Assembly (NCBI RefSeq): GCF_900108245.1
Contig: NZ_FNUY01000003.1
Coordinates: 248,001-312,000 of the forward strand
Direction: 5' to 3'
Length of the DNA stretch: 64,000 bases
DNA from: Allobosea lathyri
GTDB lineage: Bacteria; Pseudomonadota; Alphaproteobacteria; Rhizobiales; Beijerinckiaceae
The notes beneath the pieces are model-generated. The model was not told the origin of the DNA and made no database searches. It saw only the letters and a program-made list of their open reading frames with translations. A program made the translations under genes and the position numbers. This document shows, one piece after another, positions 7,528 through 18,748 of this stretch (positions within the stretch are counted from its first letter, which is position 1; every line of letters starts with the position of its first letter).

Positions 7528-8424
7528 TCAGATCGATTTGGCGGGCGAGATCGCGTCGCGCAGGCCGTCTCCGGCAAGGTTGATCGCGAAGATCAGCAGA
7601 GCCAGCGCCGAGCCGGGCAAAGCGATGAGCCAGAACGAGAAGAACATGTAGGCCTTCGCTTCCGAGATCATCAGCCCCCAGGACGGCAGCGGCGGCTGCA
7701 CGCCGAGCCCGAGGAAGGACAGTGCGGCTTCGAGCAGGATGGCGCTTGCGGCTTCCAGCGTCGCGACGACGATGAGCTGGGGCGCGACGTTGGGCAGGAC
7801 TTCCTTCAGGATGATGCGCAGGGTCGAGGCGCCGGAGGCCTGGGCAGCTGCGATGTAGTCGAGCGAGCGCACCTGCTGGGTCGCGCTGCGCATCACCACC
7901 GCGAAACGATCCCATTTCAAAAGGCCGAGCACGAGGATGACGACCCAGAGCGACGAGCCGATGATCGCGACCACCGCGAGCGCCACGAGGATGACCGGCA
8001 TGGCCAGACGCGTCGTCACCATGAAGGTGACGGCGAGGTCGATGCGGCCGCCGAAATAGCCCGCGAGCAGGCCCATGGTCGCGCCGATCAGGCCGGACAG
8101 GATGACCACGCTGATGCCGATCAGCAGCGAGATCCGCGCCCCGTAGAGCAGCCGCGAGAGATAGTCGCGCCCGAGCGGATCGGTGCCCAGCGGATGGGCC
8201 CAGTTGCCCTTCTCGTACCAGAAGGGCGGGACGTTGCGTGCCGTCAGGTTCTGCAGATAGGGGTCGTGCGGCGCCAGCAGCGGCGCGAGCACCGCCATGG
8301 CGATGAAAACCGCGAGCAAGCCGAGGCCGATCAGCAGCGTCGTCTGCGACAGCAGGCGTTTCAGCGGCGTGCGGCCAGGTGGGACGGAGCCGGCGGGCAG
8401 GGTGAGGGGGGCGACGTCGCTCAT
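7528..8424 (-). CDS. Peptide ABC transporter permease, DppC type
   Basis: A 298-residue inner-membrane permease of the DppC/OppC class. A hydrophilic N-terminus leads into a first helix (LGLLAVFIAMAVLAPLLAPHDPY), then the typical periplasmic block HPLGTDPLGRDYLSRLLYGAR. The coupling loop region VLPNVAPQLIVVATLEAASA and the hallmark ALSFLGLGVQPP-SWG follow. AGGAT is 8 nt before ATG 8424. It pairs with the DppB-type permease 18 bp upstream to make the transmembrane channel for the binding protein encoded before them. No ATPase gene follows. Confidence 0.95.
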   Translation of the reverse strand: MSDVAPLTLPAGSVPPGRTPLKRLLSQTTLLIGLGLLAVFIAMAVLAPLLAPHDPYLQNLTARNVPPFWYEKGNWAHPLGTDPLGRDYLSRLLYGARISLLIGISVVILSGLIGATMGLLAGYFGGRIDLAVTFMVTTRLAMPVILVALAVVAIIGSSLWVVILVLGLLKWDRFAVVMRSATQQVRSLDYIAAAQASGASTLRIILKEVLPNVAPQLIVVATLEAASAILLEAALSFLGLGVQPPLPSWGLMISEAKAYMFFSFWLIALPGSALALLIFAINLAGDGLRDAISPAKSI

Positions 8425-8442
8425 GATTGGAAATCCTGCATC

Positions 8443-9360
8443 CTAGGACACCCGAATGCGGGGATCGAGCCAGGCATTGGCGATGTCGGCGAGCAGCGTC
8501 AGCAGGACATAGACGCCCGCGAGCAGCATCACGACCATCTGCATGACCGGGAAATCCTTGTAGGTGATGCTCTGATAGGCGAGGTAGCCCAGCCCATCGA
8601 GCGCGAAGATCGACTCGATCACCACCGAGCCGCCGAGCAGGAAGCCGAGCTGCACCGCCGTCAGCGCGACGACCGGCACAAGCGCGTTGCGCAGCGCATG
8701 GGTCACCACGACCTTGCGTGGCGACAGGCCCTTGGCACGGGCGGTGCGGATATAATCGGCCGAGAGAACCTCGATCATGCCGGCGCGGATCAGCCGCATG
8801 AAGGCGGGTGCCGCGTAGTATCCGAGCGCGATCGTCGGCATGACGAAATGCTGCCAGGTTTGCGAGCCGGAAACCGGCAGCCAGCGCAGCGTGATCGAAA
8901 ACAGCATCACCAGGCACAGCGCGAAGAAGAAGTTCGGCAGCGCCTGGCCGACGACTGCGATCGCCAAGGCCAGCCGGTCGACCCAGCTATTGGCATAGAC
9001 GGCAGCGAGGATGCCCAGCGGGATCGAGATCGCCAGCGCGAAGCCGAGCGAGGCGACGCCGAGGATCAGCGTGGTCGGGATCTTGGAGAAGACGAGGGCT
9101 GCGACATCGGTCTTGAAATAGATCGAGGTGCCGAAATCGCCCTGCATCGTCCGCCAGAGCCAGTCGAGATACTGGATGAGGATCGGCCGGTTCAGCCCAT
9201 AGGTTTCGCGGATCAGGTCGATATCGGCCTGCTGCGCGCCTTCGCCGGCAATCGCCACCGCCACGTCGCCGGAGAGGCGCAGCAGCAGGAAGGCGATAGC
9301 CGAGACGGTGAGCGCGACAAGGACCGCCAGGCCAAGGCGTTTGAGGATGAAACCGATCAA
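8443..9360 (-). CDS. Peptide ABC transporter permease, DppB type
   Basis: A 305-residue inner-membrane permease of the DppB/OppB class. It opens with MIGFILKRLGLAVLVALTVS, has the family block YGLNRPILIQYLDWL and GDFGTSIYF, and ends with the coupling-loop region HALRNALVPVVALTAVQLG and the VESIFALDGLGYL motif. The start is TTG at 9360 and has no clear Shine-Dalgarno; it is chosen because it reproduces the usual N-terminus. It forms a heterodimer with the next gene product. The 160 bp separating it from the binding-protein gene contain a family A palindrome. Confidence 0.93.
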   Translation of the reverse strand: MIGFILKRLGLAVLVALTVSAIAFLLLRLSGDVAVAIAGEGAQQADIDLIRETYGLNRPILIQYLDWLWRTMQGDFGTSIYFKTDVAALVFSKIPTTLILGVASLGFALAISIPLGILAAVYANSWVDRLALAIAVVGQALPNFFFALCLVMLFSITLRWLPVSGSQTWQHFVMPTIALGYYAAPAFMRLIRAGMIEVLSADYIRTARAKGLSPRKVVVTHALRNALVPVVALTAVQLGFLLGGSVVIESIFALDGLGYLAYQSITYKDFPVMQMVVMLLAGVYVLLTLLADIANAWLDPRIRVS

Positions 9361-9416
9361 GGTGTGGGTCTCTGAGCTTCGATGAATGTTATTGACAGGA
9401 AGCGGCTGCGCTCATT

Positions 9417-9499
9417 CGTCATTGCGAGGAGCGCAGCGACGAAGCAATCCAGGGCGCGGAGCGAGACCACTGGATTGCTTCGCGATGCTCGCAATGACG
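9417..9499. repeat. Palindromic intergenic repeat, family A copy 1
   Basis: The left arm begins CGTCATTGCGAGGAGCGCAG and ends GAAGCAATCCAG; the right arm is its near reverse complement, CTGGATTGCTTCGC to GCTCGCAATGACG. The same element is at 28509-28586. It lies between the binding-protein gene and the first permease gene. As mRNA it would fold into a long hairpin that could lower permease levels relative to the binding protein. Confidence 0.8.
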
Positions 9500-9520
9500 G
9501 TTACCGCGAGCGAGGCGGGT

Positions 9521-11047
9521 TTACTTCCAGGTCATTTCCCAGAAGCGCACGAGCTCGTCGGGATAGGCCTTGAAGGTCAGATCCTTGCTGCCGACGTAGT
9601 AGGTCGGGAGCGAGTAGAGCGGCACGGCATAGGCCTTGTCGGCGATGATCTTGAGCGCTTCCTTGTAGGCCTGCTTGCGGACCTCGGGGGCGACGGAGTT
9701 GTTGCCCTTGTTCAGGAGGTCGCGAACTGTGGCGTCCCGGGTGATGTCCTCGCTGCGGAAGGCGAAGTAATTCGGCGTGTTGGCCGAGACGTCATTGACC
9801 GAGAACGAGCCCCAGGTCTGGTGCGTCAGGTTGGCCTTGCCGGAGCTGATGACCTCGCGCATCGCCGCATATTGCAGGAAGCGCAGGTTGGTCTTGATGC
9901 CGACGGCCTGGAGATAGCCGATCAGCGCCTCGGTCTGGTTGCGCTCGCGATAGGCGACGATGTCGAGGGTCAGGTCCTTGACGCCGGCCTCGGCGAGCAG
10001 CGCCTTGGCCTTGGCGGGATCATAGGCGTAGCGCGCCGCGCCCTCGTCGGTGCAGCCGAACTGCGACGGGAAGCAGATCGTGTTGATAACGCGCGAGCCT
10101 TCGCCGACGATGTTCTTGACCATGGCTTCGCGGTCGATGGCGTGGTTGATCGCCTTGCGGACGCGCTCGTCCTTCAGGGCCGGGGCCGGCGAGTTCTCGA
10201 GCGCATTGATCTGCATGAAGACGATGCGCATCGTCTCGCCCGAGACGACCTGCAGGTTCGGCATGGTCTTGAGCTGGTCAGCCTGGTCCTTGGGCACGCT
10301 CATGATCAGATCGGCGCCCCCCGACAGCACCTCGGCCATCTGGGTCTGGCGGTCGGGGATGAAACGGATCTCGATCTTGCCGATCTTGGCCTGTGGCTTG
10401 GGCGAATTCTTGAAGTAGTCCTTGTTGACCTCGAGCGTGATCGACTTGCCCGGAACGTAGTTCGTCACCTTGTAGGGGCCGGAGCCGACAGGCTTGTCGT
10501 TCTGGCCCTTGGGGCCGACCTTCTCGTAATATTCGTTGGGATGGATCACCACCGGGCCGGCGAGATATTCGATCGCGGCGGGGAAGATTTCCTTGGTGGT
10601 CAGGCGGACGGTGTATTTTCCGACCTTCTCGGCCTTTTCGATCCAGTTGACGTTGCCCTGGGTGACGACCTTGTTCTCGGGCTTGGCGACGAAGTTCAGC
10701 GTGTAGACGACGTCGTCGGCGTCGAACTCCTCGCCATTGTGGAATTTAACGCCTTCGCGCAGCTCGAACTCGATCGTCTTGTCGTCGATCTGTTTCCAGC
10801 TCTTGGCGAGCTGGCCCTTGTACTCGTTGGTGGTGGGGTCGCGGTAGACCAGCGTGTCCCAGACATTGGCGCCGATGATCACGCCGATGCGGACGTTGTT
10901 GAAGAACGGATCGACGTTTTCAGGCGCCTGGTCATAGGCGAAGCGGACGGTGTTGGCCGCCTTCTGGGCCAGCGCCGGGCCGGACACCGTCGCCGCAAGC
11001 GCGGTCGAGGCCAGCATCAGCGCGAAAGCCTTGGATACGAGTTTCAT
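9521..11047 (-). CDS. Peptide ABC transporter substrate-binding protein
   Basis: A 508-residue periplasmic binding protein of family 5 (SBP_bac_5). Residues 1-28 are a Sec signal peptide ([12 protein letters not shown] to GPALAQ). The mature part has the family blocks [48 protein letters not shown] and GSGPYKV. ATG 11047 has a purine-rich site (GAGGGG) before it. It is the first gene of the unit with DppB- and DppC-type permeases and the M20 peptidase, and is divergent from a LysR regulator that probably controls it. Likely ligand is a peptide or amino-acid conjugate; not readable from sequence. Confidence 0.93.
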   Translation of the reverse strand: MKLVSKAFALMLASTALAATVSGPALAQKAANTVRFAYDQAPENVDPFFNNVRIGVIIGANVWDTLVYRDPTTNEYKGQLAKSWKQIDDKTIEFELREGVKFHNGEEFDADDVVYTLNFVAKPENKVVTQGNVNWIEKAEKVGKYTVRLTTKEIFPAAIEYLAGPVVIHPNEYYEKVGPKGQNDKPVGSGPYKVTNYVPGKSITLEVNKDYFKNSPKPQAKIGKIEIRFIPDRQTQMAEVLSGGADLIMSVPKDQADQLKTMPNLQVVSGETMRIVFMQINALENSPAPALKDERVRKAINHAIDREAMVKNIVGEGSRVINTICFPSQFGCTDEGAARYAYDPAKAKALLAEAGVKDLTLDIVAYRERNQTEALIGYLQAVGIKTNLRFLQYAAMREVISSGKANLTHQTWGSFSVNDVSANTPNYFAFRSEDITRDATVRDLLNKGNNSVAPEVRKQAYKEALKIIADKAYAVPLYSLPTYYVGSKDLTFKAYPDELVRFWEMTWK

Positions 11048-11160
11048 TCTTTTTCCCCTCGAAGCGGCCCGCGGCGATGCCGTCGTTACCGCGCCTTTGT
11101 GCGGCCGCAAATCTGCCGAAGGATCGCACTTGCCGCCATAAGAATGAATCGAACGGATCG

Positions 11161-11175
11161 TTGCCGATCCGGCAA
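11161..11175. promoter_or_regulatory. Candidate LysR binding site (T-N11-A palindrome)
   Basis: TTGCCGATCCGGCAA is a perfect inverted repeat (6-bp arms, 3-bp centre) and contains the T-N11-A pattern typical of LysR-type regulators (T at 11162, A at 11174). It lies in the divergent region between the peptide transporter unit and the LysR gene, 22 bp before the LysR start. Confidence 0.6.
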
Positions 11176-11196
11176 AGGAGCGCTACAGGCGTTCCC

Positions 11197-12165
11197 ATGC
11201 AATCATCGGCCCTGCGATATTTTCTCGAAGTGGCGCGGACCGGCTCCGTCAGTGCGGCCGCCCAGCGCCTGCGCGTGGCGGCGTCGGCCGTCAGCCGGCA
11301 GGTCTCCAATCTCGAGAAGGAACTCGACGCGGTGCTGTTCGAGCGGCGCGCGCGGGGCATGATCATGACCCAGGCGGGGCTGACGCTGGCGGCTTATGCA
11401 CAACGTCTGGCGCTGGAGAACGAGCAGATCGTCAGCGAGATCCGCGAACTCAGCAGCGCCGGCAAGGGCTTGATTCGGCTGGGAATCACCGAGGGTTTCG
11501 CGGTGAGTTTCATCCCCGAGACGATCCATGCCTTCCGCAAGACGCATCCGGAGGTCGCCTTCGACGTCAAGGTGATGTCGCCGCCGGTGGTGACCGAGCA
11601 GGTCCGGATGGGCTCGGTCGATATCGGCGCGACCTTCGTGCTGTCTTCGGAGCGGGGCATCACGACCCATTGGCAGCGTGCGGTGCCGACCTATGCGTTC
11701 GTGGCTCCGGGCCATCCGCTACTGGCGCGGGCGCCGGTCAGGATCGAGGAGATATTCGCCTATCCGCTGGCCATGCTCGACGGCGAGGCGACCGTGCGAA
11801 AGATCATGGATATCCACTGCTCCGGGCGCGGTTTGACGCTCGACCCCGTGCTGACCTCGACCAACATCACCAGCGTGCTGCATTTCTGCCGGCTGGGCGG
11901 GGCCGTGACCTTTGCCAGCAGCATCACGTTTGGCGCCTCGATGCGCGACGGTTCGATCGTCGCACTGCCGCTCAGGGACAGCGAGATGCCATCGCGCAGC
12001 CTGCAGCTCCAGACGATGTCGGGGCGGGTGTTGCCGCGGCTGGTGACGAACTTTCTGGCGCTCCTGACGCGCGAGCTGGAGAACACCGAGACGAGCGCGG
12101 CGCTGACCTTGCAAGCGGCCGAGCTTGCCGGCCCCGCAGCGGCCGTGGCAACGCAGACGGCATGA
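11197..12165 (+). CDS. LysR family transcriptional regulator
   Basis: A 322-residue LysR-type regulator. Residues 1-60 are the winged helix: [35 protein letters not shown], then [15 protein letters not shown]. The remainder is the periplasmic-binding-fold effector domain ([18 protein letters not shown] onward). ATG 11197 gives the normal N-terminus; AAAGGAG is about 15 nt upstream, rather far. The gene is divergent from the peptide ABC unit, with a T-N11-A palindrome between, so it probably controls that uptake system in response to its substrate. Its stop codon overlaps the next gene's first ATG (ATGA), which implies translational coupling with the helicase. Confidence 0.93.
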   Translation: MQSSALRYFLEVARTGSVSAAAQRLRVAASAVSRQVSNLEKELDAVLFERRARGMIMTQAGLTLAAYAQRLALENEQIVSEIRELSSAGKGLIRLGITEGFAVSFIPETIHAFRKTHPEVAFDVKVMSPPVVTEQVRMGSVDIGATFVLSSERGITTHWQRAVPTYAFVAPGHPLLARAPVRIEEIFAYPLAMLDGEATVRKIMDIHCSGRGLTLDPVLTSTNITSVLHFCRLGGAVTFASSITFGASMRDGSIVALPLRDSEMPSRSLQLQTMSGRVLPRLVTNFLALLTRELENTETSAALTLQAAELAGPAAAVATQTA

Positions 12166-13619
12166 ACTCGATCCCGCTCATGAATTCGATCCCGATGAAT
12201 CAAGGCGACGGCTCTGTCCTGATGGTGCCTCACGCCCACCAGCTGGTAGCGCGTGACGCCATCCTTTCTGCCCGGGCGAAGGGCGCGCCGGGCTTTCTGC
12301 TCGGCGATCTGACGGGGCTCGGCAAGACGCTCTCGGCCTGGCTCGCCCTCTCGGCGATGCCGGAAGCGGAAATCCTGGTGATCTGCCCGAAGGGTGCGAT
12401 ACCGCAATGGCGCCGCACCATGGCGCTGTCGGGCCTGCCTGCGAAGCGCGTGACGCTGATGAATTTCGAACGGACGAAGTCGCTGCTGGCGGCTCCTGCC
12501 GACAGCAAGAAGCGTTCGGTGCGCGCCAAGAACAACGAACTCGCCAAGCACGGCACGCCCAAGCGCATCTGGCCGCTGGTGGTGATCGACGAGGCGCACC
12601 GCATCCGCAACCCCAACTCGCAGCAGGGCATGGTCTGCCGACAGATGGCGGCGGCTGCGAATTTCGCGATCTATATGAGCGCCACGGCCGGCCAGTCGCC
12701 GCATGAGCTGTCCTATCTCGGCACGCTGCTGGCGCGGGCCGCAGGCGCTCCGACCGAAGATCTCGACGGATTTCGCGTGCTGATGAAGCGGCTGAAGATC
12801 GGCCGCGCCAAAGGCCGCTGGAAGAACTGGAGTTGGGATCCCAACGAAACCGACCGCAAGGTGATGGCCGATCTGCTTTATCGCGGCGCCAACGCCATCG
12901 GCTTGCGCAGGCGGCCCGAGGAGATCGCGGGCTGGCCCGAGGTGCAGCGCGAACTTGCGCCGGTCGCGCTCGATGCAGCCGCACGCAAGCTCTACGATGC
13001 GACCTGGCGCGAGTTCCGGCGAGAGCTGGGACTGGCGGGGGGCTCGACGCGCAAGCCGCAGGGCTGGGCCGCCGATCTGCGCTTCCGGCAGAAGGCGAGC
13101 CTGTTACGGATTCCCGGCACGGTCGATTTCTGCGACGACCTGTTGGGCAATGACGAGCAGGTCGCGGTCTCCGTCGCTTTCCTGGAGACCAGCGCCATGC
13201 TGGCGGATGCCTTGCGTGGGCGCGGCTGGCGCGTCGCCGAGATCAATGGCGAGCGCTCCGGAGTGGTCAATGAGCAGACGCGGCTGGTTTTCCAGACCGG
13301 TGGGCTCGATGCCGTGATTTTCACCGTGACGGAATCGATCTCGCTGCACCGGGGCGAAATGCCGGGCGGCGAGCGCGAGCGGTCTCTGGTCGTCCACGAC
13401 ATGCGCCACAGCGCGATCCAGCTGCAGCAGATCGAGGGGCGCTGCCATCGCGACGGCCAGCATGCGACGATCTTCTACGCCTATGCCGAGGATACGGTCG
13501 AGGAGGCGGTCGCCGCGACGGTCATCGCGCGCATGGCCGCTATGGACGGGCTAGCCGGCGACGACACGCAGATGCTGGAGGAGATCGCGGGGATCGTCGA
13601 GGGGCGCGCGGCGGCGTGA
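12162..13619 (+). CDS. SNF2-type DEAD/DEAH helicase, stand-alone
   Basis: About 485 residues forming a two-lobe superfamily 2 motor of SNF2 type. Motif I is GDLTGLGKT (48-56), where most SNF2 proteins have DEMGLGKT; motif II is DEAH (143-146); motif III is SAT (173-175); motif VI is [12 protein letters not shown] (about 421-432). There is no nuclease, zinc finger, SWIM or methyltransferase domain attached. This compact form resembles phage-encoded SNF2 helicases. Start is uncertain: ATG 12162 overlaps the LysR stop, with in-frame ATGs at 12180, 12195 and 12222 and no strong ribosome site at any. No phage genes surround it. It likely remodels or translocates on double-stranded DNA; its biological role is unknown. 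Confidence 0.85.
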   Translation: MNSIPLMNSIPMNQGDGSVLMVPHAHQLVARDAILSARAKGAPGFLLGDLTGLGKTLSAWLALSAMPEAEILVICPKGAIPQWRRTMALSGLPAKRVTLMNFERTKSLLAAPADSKKRSVRAKNNELAKHGTPKRIWPLVVIDEAHRIRNPNSQQGMVCRQMAAAANFAIYMSATAGQSPHELSYLGTLLARAAGAPTEDLDGFRVLMKRLKIGRAKGRWKNWSWDPNETDRKVMADLLYRGANAIGLRRRPEEIAGWPEVQRELAPVALDAAARKLYDATWREFRRELGLAGGSTRKPQGWAADLRFRQKASLLRIPGTVDFCDDLLGNDEQVAVSVAFLETSAMLADALRGRGWRVAEINGERSGVVNEQTRLVFQTGGLDAVIFTVTESISLHRGEMPGGERERSLVVHDMRHSAIQLQQIEGRCHRDGQHATIFYAYAEDTVEEAVAATVIARMAAMDGLAGDDTQMLEEIAGIVEGRAAA

Positions 13620-13645
13620 GGCTAGAGGATCTGTGCCAAACTCCA

Positions 13646-13754
13646 CCGTCATCCTGGACAAGCGGCGAAGCCGCGCCGATCCGGGATCTATCGTAGAGTT
13701 TTGCAGCCCTTCGATGGATCCCGGATCTTCGCTTCGCTACGTCCGGGATGACGG
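13646..13754. repeat. Long inverted repeat, family C
   Basis: The left arm starts CCGTCATCCTGGACAAGCGG and ends CGATCCGGGATC; the right arm starts GATCCCGGATCTTCGCTTCG and ends GTCCGGGATGACGG. The arms are about 40 bp, imperfect, and enclose about 30 bp. It fills the space between the convergent helicase and malQ genes and may serve as a two-way terminator. Elements with this sequence look are widespread in Hyphomicrobiales in my recollection. Confidence 0.8.
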
Positions 13755-13781
13755 CGTGGTTCCGAGCAAGTTCGTCCGGCG

Positions 13782-15842
13782 CTAGACCTCGCCGCGCGGC
13801 GGGCCGAGATGCGCCAATCGCGCCTGCACGGTCTCGTCATCCAGCAAGGCATCCGCATCGCCATCGAGGCGATGCCGCCAGTTCGGCTTCTCCGTCGTGG
13901 TGCCGGGAACGTTGGGCTGGGTGCGGATGCCGAGGGCGTCCTCGATCGGAAGAATCTTCAGCGTGCTGGGCGTCTTGGCGATGTAGCGGATGGCGGCGTC
14001 GACGACCGGGTCGGTGTCGTCGGGCGCGGGACGCTCGCCCTCGACCAGGCCCGCCTGCTGGAACGCCCCCCAGAGCAGGCCACGATCCCAGGCGCGGATG
14101 CCCTCATGGTCGATGCCATCCTGAGACGGTTCGAGATCTGATCCGGCCCACCAGCCGGCGGTCGGGATCAGGTCGTGGGTCGTGGTCAACGCGGCGGCGG
14201 CCGGCTCCCATTCCTCGGGGGGGACATAGCCATGATCCGATTTCTCGAAGCGCAGGACGCGCAACCCCGCGACGCCCTGCTCGCGCAGATAATCGCGGAA
14301 GCCATAGGGCAGGGTGCCCAGGTCCTCGCCGATGACGATCGCCTTGTGTCGCCAGGATTCGAGCGCGACGAGCCGGAACAGGGTCTCCGAGGGAAAGGTG
14401 ACATAGGCGCCATCGAGCGCGCTCGCGCCTTCCGGCACCAGCCAGAGCCGGCTCATGCCCATGACATGGTCGATGCGGATGCCGCCGACATAGCGCAGGC
14501 TGGCGCGCAGCGTCTCGATGAAGGGGGCGAAGCCGGACGCCGCGAGCCCGCGCGGCGAGAAGGTGGTCAGGGCCCAGTTCTGGCCGTCCGCCGCATAATA
14601 GTCAGGCGGCGCGCCGATGCTCAGGCCGCCTAGCACCTCATGCTGGCGGCTCCAGGCATGGCTGCCCGATCCGTCCATGCCGATGGCGAGATCGGCGACG
14701 AGCCCGACCTTCATGCCGCTCTCGCGGCAGACGCGTTGGGCCTCGCCATAGGAGCGGCCGGTCAGCCATTGCAGGAAGATCTGATAGGCGATCTCGTCGG
14801 CGTGCTCGGCCGCAAAGGCCGCGACTTCGGCGCTTTCGGGATCGCGGTAGGCGGGCTGCCAGTCGTGCCAGTTTTGGGCCGCCGGATCGCGGCGCAATTG
14901 GGCCGCATGCAGGGCCTCGAAGACGGAATGCGCCTTCAGCAGCGGCGAAGCCTCGGCCAGATGGCGCTCGAAATCGGCACGCGGCGCGTCCAGAGCGCGG
15001 GCGGGATCGCGCAGGGCATCGAACAGCCCGCGCAGGAGCGTGTGACGCAGCGGCGTCGCAGCGAGCCAGTCGACCTGCGGGAGGGCTGAGAGCTTCGCCA
15101 TATCATCGGCGAGGCTGAGTTTGGCGATCACGTCCTGGATGAGTTCGGCCGGCATCGCGGCAGCCGGATCGGCGTGGAGCGGGTTGTAGAACAGCCTCGT
15201 CGAGGGTGAGTAGGGGCTGAACAGTGCCGGGTCCGCGCCATAGAGCGCATGGACCGGGCTGATCGCCAGCGCATCGGCCCCCCGGCTGGCAGCGCTGCGC
15301 CCCAGGGCCGCGACACCCGCGAAATTGCCGATGCCGCCATCGCCGTTGCTCCGCAGAGAATAAATCTGCGCTGCCATCCCCCAGCCCGGCGCGCCGCCGT
15401 TCAGATCGGCGAAGGTGATGCAGCGTTCGGGGGCGGTCGCGACGGTGAAATCGCCCTGAGTGGTGCGAACGATATGGTAGCCGGGCTCGTCGAAGGCCGG
15501 GAGCGTGAGTGCGCCGTCATAGCCGTCTTCCGAGGTGACGACGCGGTGGGCGCCGCCTTCGAGCGTGATCTCCACTGCGGTTCCGCCGGGGGCGGGGAGC
15601 GGCAGGCTGACGGGCTGGCCGACCCGCGCCGTGGTAAAATGCGAGGCCGAGGCGAGGCCGCCGGCTTCCATAAGCGAGAGCGAATTGCGCAAGGCCTGGT
15701 CGCTGTCGGCGGGAAGGCCGAGCGCGAATAGGATCGCGCGCAGGCTGTCGGGAGAGACGGCGCGCTCGGCGCCGGTCTGGTCCGTCCAATGCGGGGCGAT
15801 GCCGGCCTTGGTGGCGAGCACGCGCAGGGTTTCGTCGCTCAT
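13782..15842 (-). CDS. malQ: 4-alpha-glucanotransferase (amylomaltase)
   Basis: A 686-residue GH77 enzyme. It transfers segments of alpha-1,4-glucan between chains and releases glucose, processing short maltodextrins left by phosphorylase and debranching enzyme. The GH77 core shows the nucleophile Asp at about residue 457 in GGIRIDHVMG, the acid/base Glu at about 507 in GEDLGTLP, and the third Asp at about 555 in THDLIPTAGWW. An N-terminal extension of about 150 residues before the barrel is usual in the E. coli type. GGAG lies 6 nt before ATG 15842. It is 41 bp after glgB on the same strand, probably one transcript. Cytoplasmic. Confidence 0.96.
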   Translation of the reverse strand: MSDETLRVLATKAGIAPHWTDQTGAERAVSPDSLRAILFALGLPADSDQALRNSLSLMEAGGLASASHFTTARVGQPVSLPLPAPGGTAVEITLEGGAHRVVTSEDGYDGALTLPAFDEPGYHIVRTTQGDFTVATAPERCITFADLNGGAPGWGMAAQIYSLRSNGDGGIGNFAGVAALGRSAASRGADALAISPVHALYGADPALFSPYSPSTRLFYNPLHADPAAAMPAELIQDVIAKLSLADDMAKLSALPQVDWLAATPLRHTLLRGLFDALRDPARALDAPRADFERHLAEASPLLKAHSVFEALHAAQLRRDPAAQNWHDWQPAYRDPESAEVAAFAAEHADEIAYQIFLQWLTGRSYGEAQRVCRESGMKVGLVADLAIGMDGSGSHAWSRQHEVLGGLSIGAPPDYYAADGQNWALTTFSPRGLAASGFAPFIETLRASLRYVGGIRIDHVMGMSRLWLVPEGASALDGAYVTFPSETLFRLVALESWRHKAIVIGEDLGTLPYGFRDYLREQGVAGLRVLRFEKSDHGYVPPEEWEPAAAALTTTHDLIPTAGWWAGSDLEPSQDGIDHEGIRAWDRGLLWGAFQQAGLVEGERPAPDDTDPVVDAAIRYIAKTPSTLKILPIEDALGIRTQPNVPGTTTEKPNWRHRLDGDADALLDDETVQARLAHLGPPRGEV

Positions 15843-15883
15843 CGCTTGCTCCGCAGGGCAGGGGGTTGGGATCGAAGCGGCTG

Positions 15884-18097
<2,214 letters not shown>

Positions 18098-18282
18098 CGG
18101 GTCTGGTTCCAGCGCGAAGACGACTCCACGAAGGCCGCGGAATCATTCATGCTGCAACGCAGCGGAAGGGCTTTGCGTTCCCGCTTCAACATACCGCATG
18201 CTTCACGATTTTCTGAGTGGAACCAAGCATTACCGACCTCGTTGTCACAGCGGGCAAACCTAGCGTGAAATGGAGATTGTCG

Positions 18283-18549
18283 ATGAGCCGGGAGCAGATC
18301 GTTCGCGATACGGCCTATGCGATCTGGGAAGCAGAGGGCAAGCCTGAAGGACGCGACGCCGAGCATTGGAAGCAGGCCGAGGCGCGCGTTTCGGCCAGCC
18401 TGAAAAACGGCGAGCTCAAGACAAACGGTGGCCTCAAGGCCAAGCCGCCTGCCAAGGGCAAGATCACGACCGCGTTGACGAGGGATCCTGCCGCGACGCC
18501 GCCGGCCAAGATCGCGGCGACGAAAGCGGGGCCCACGAAGAAGGCCTGA
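18283..18549 (+). CDS. Small DUF2934 protein
   Basis: An 88-residue protein. Residues 1-33 hold the DUF2934 pattern (IVRDTAYAIWEAEGKPEGRDAEHWKQAE), a short helical motif found in many rhizobial small proteins. The second half is basic and rich in Lys, Ala, Pro and Thr (KAKPPAKGK, AKIAATKAGPTKKA), like a disordered nucleic-acid-binding tail. GGAG is 8 nt before ATG 18283. In the glycogen region DUF2934 genes often sit beside glg genes, but no function has been shown to my knowledge. It is divergent from glgB and convergent with glgA. Confidence 0.85.
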   Translation: MSREQIVRDTAYAIWEAEGKPEGRDAEHWKQAEARVSASLKNGELKTNGGLKAKPPAKGKITTALTRDPAATPPAKIAATKAGPTKKA

Positions 18550-18566
18550 ACGCATCCCGGGACATA

Positions 18567-18626
18567 CAGCCTTCATCTTTCGAGACGGCGCTTCGATGGA
18601 GTTGCCCTCTCGAAGGATGAAGGCTG
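18567..18626. repeat. Palindromic intergenic repeat, family B copy 2
   Basis: CAGCCTTCATCTTTCGAGA and TCTCGAAGGATGAAGGCTG are 19-bp arms with one mismatch. The TTCGAGACG core matches the element at 7461-7512. It lies between the convergent DUF2934 gene and glgA. Confidence 0.78.
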
Positions 18627-18748
18627 CGCCCATTCTGTCTCGCCTTACCTGCACTCGCCTTTACCTGTCGCCCCATGGGCACGCTTCTCGCCGGCTCGCT
18701 TGCGCGGGATGTCGGCGAGGCCCGGCCGCACAATTGTTCAGCCAAACC

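Noticed and set aside
12162..13619. Prophage remnant or restriction system around the helicase
   Set aside because: No integrase, structural, methylase or nuclease gene is adjacent; neighbours are a LysR gene and malQ.
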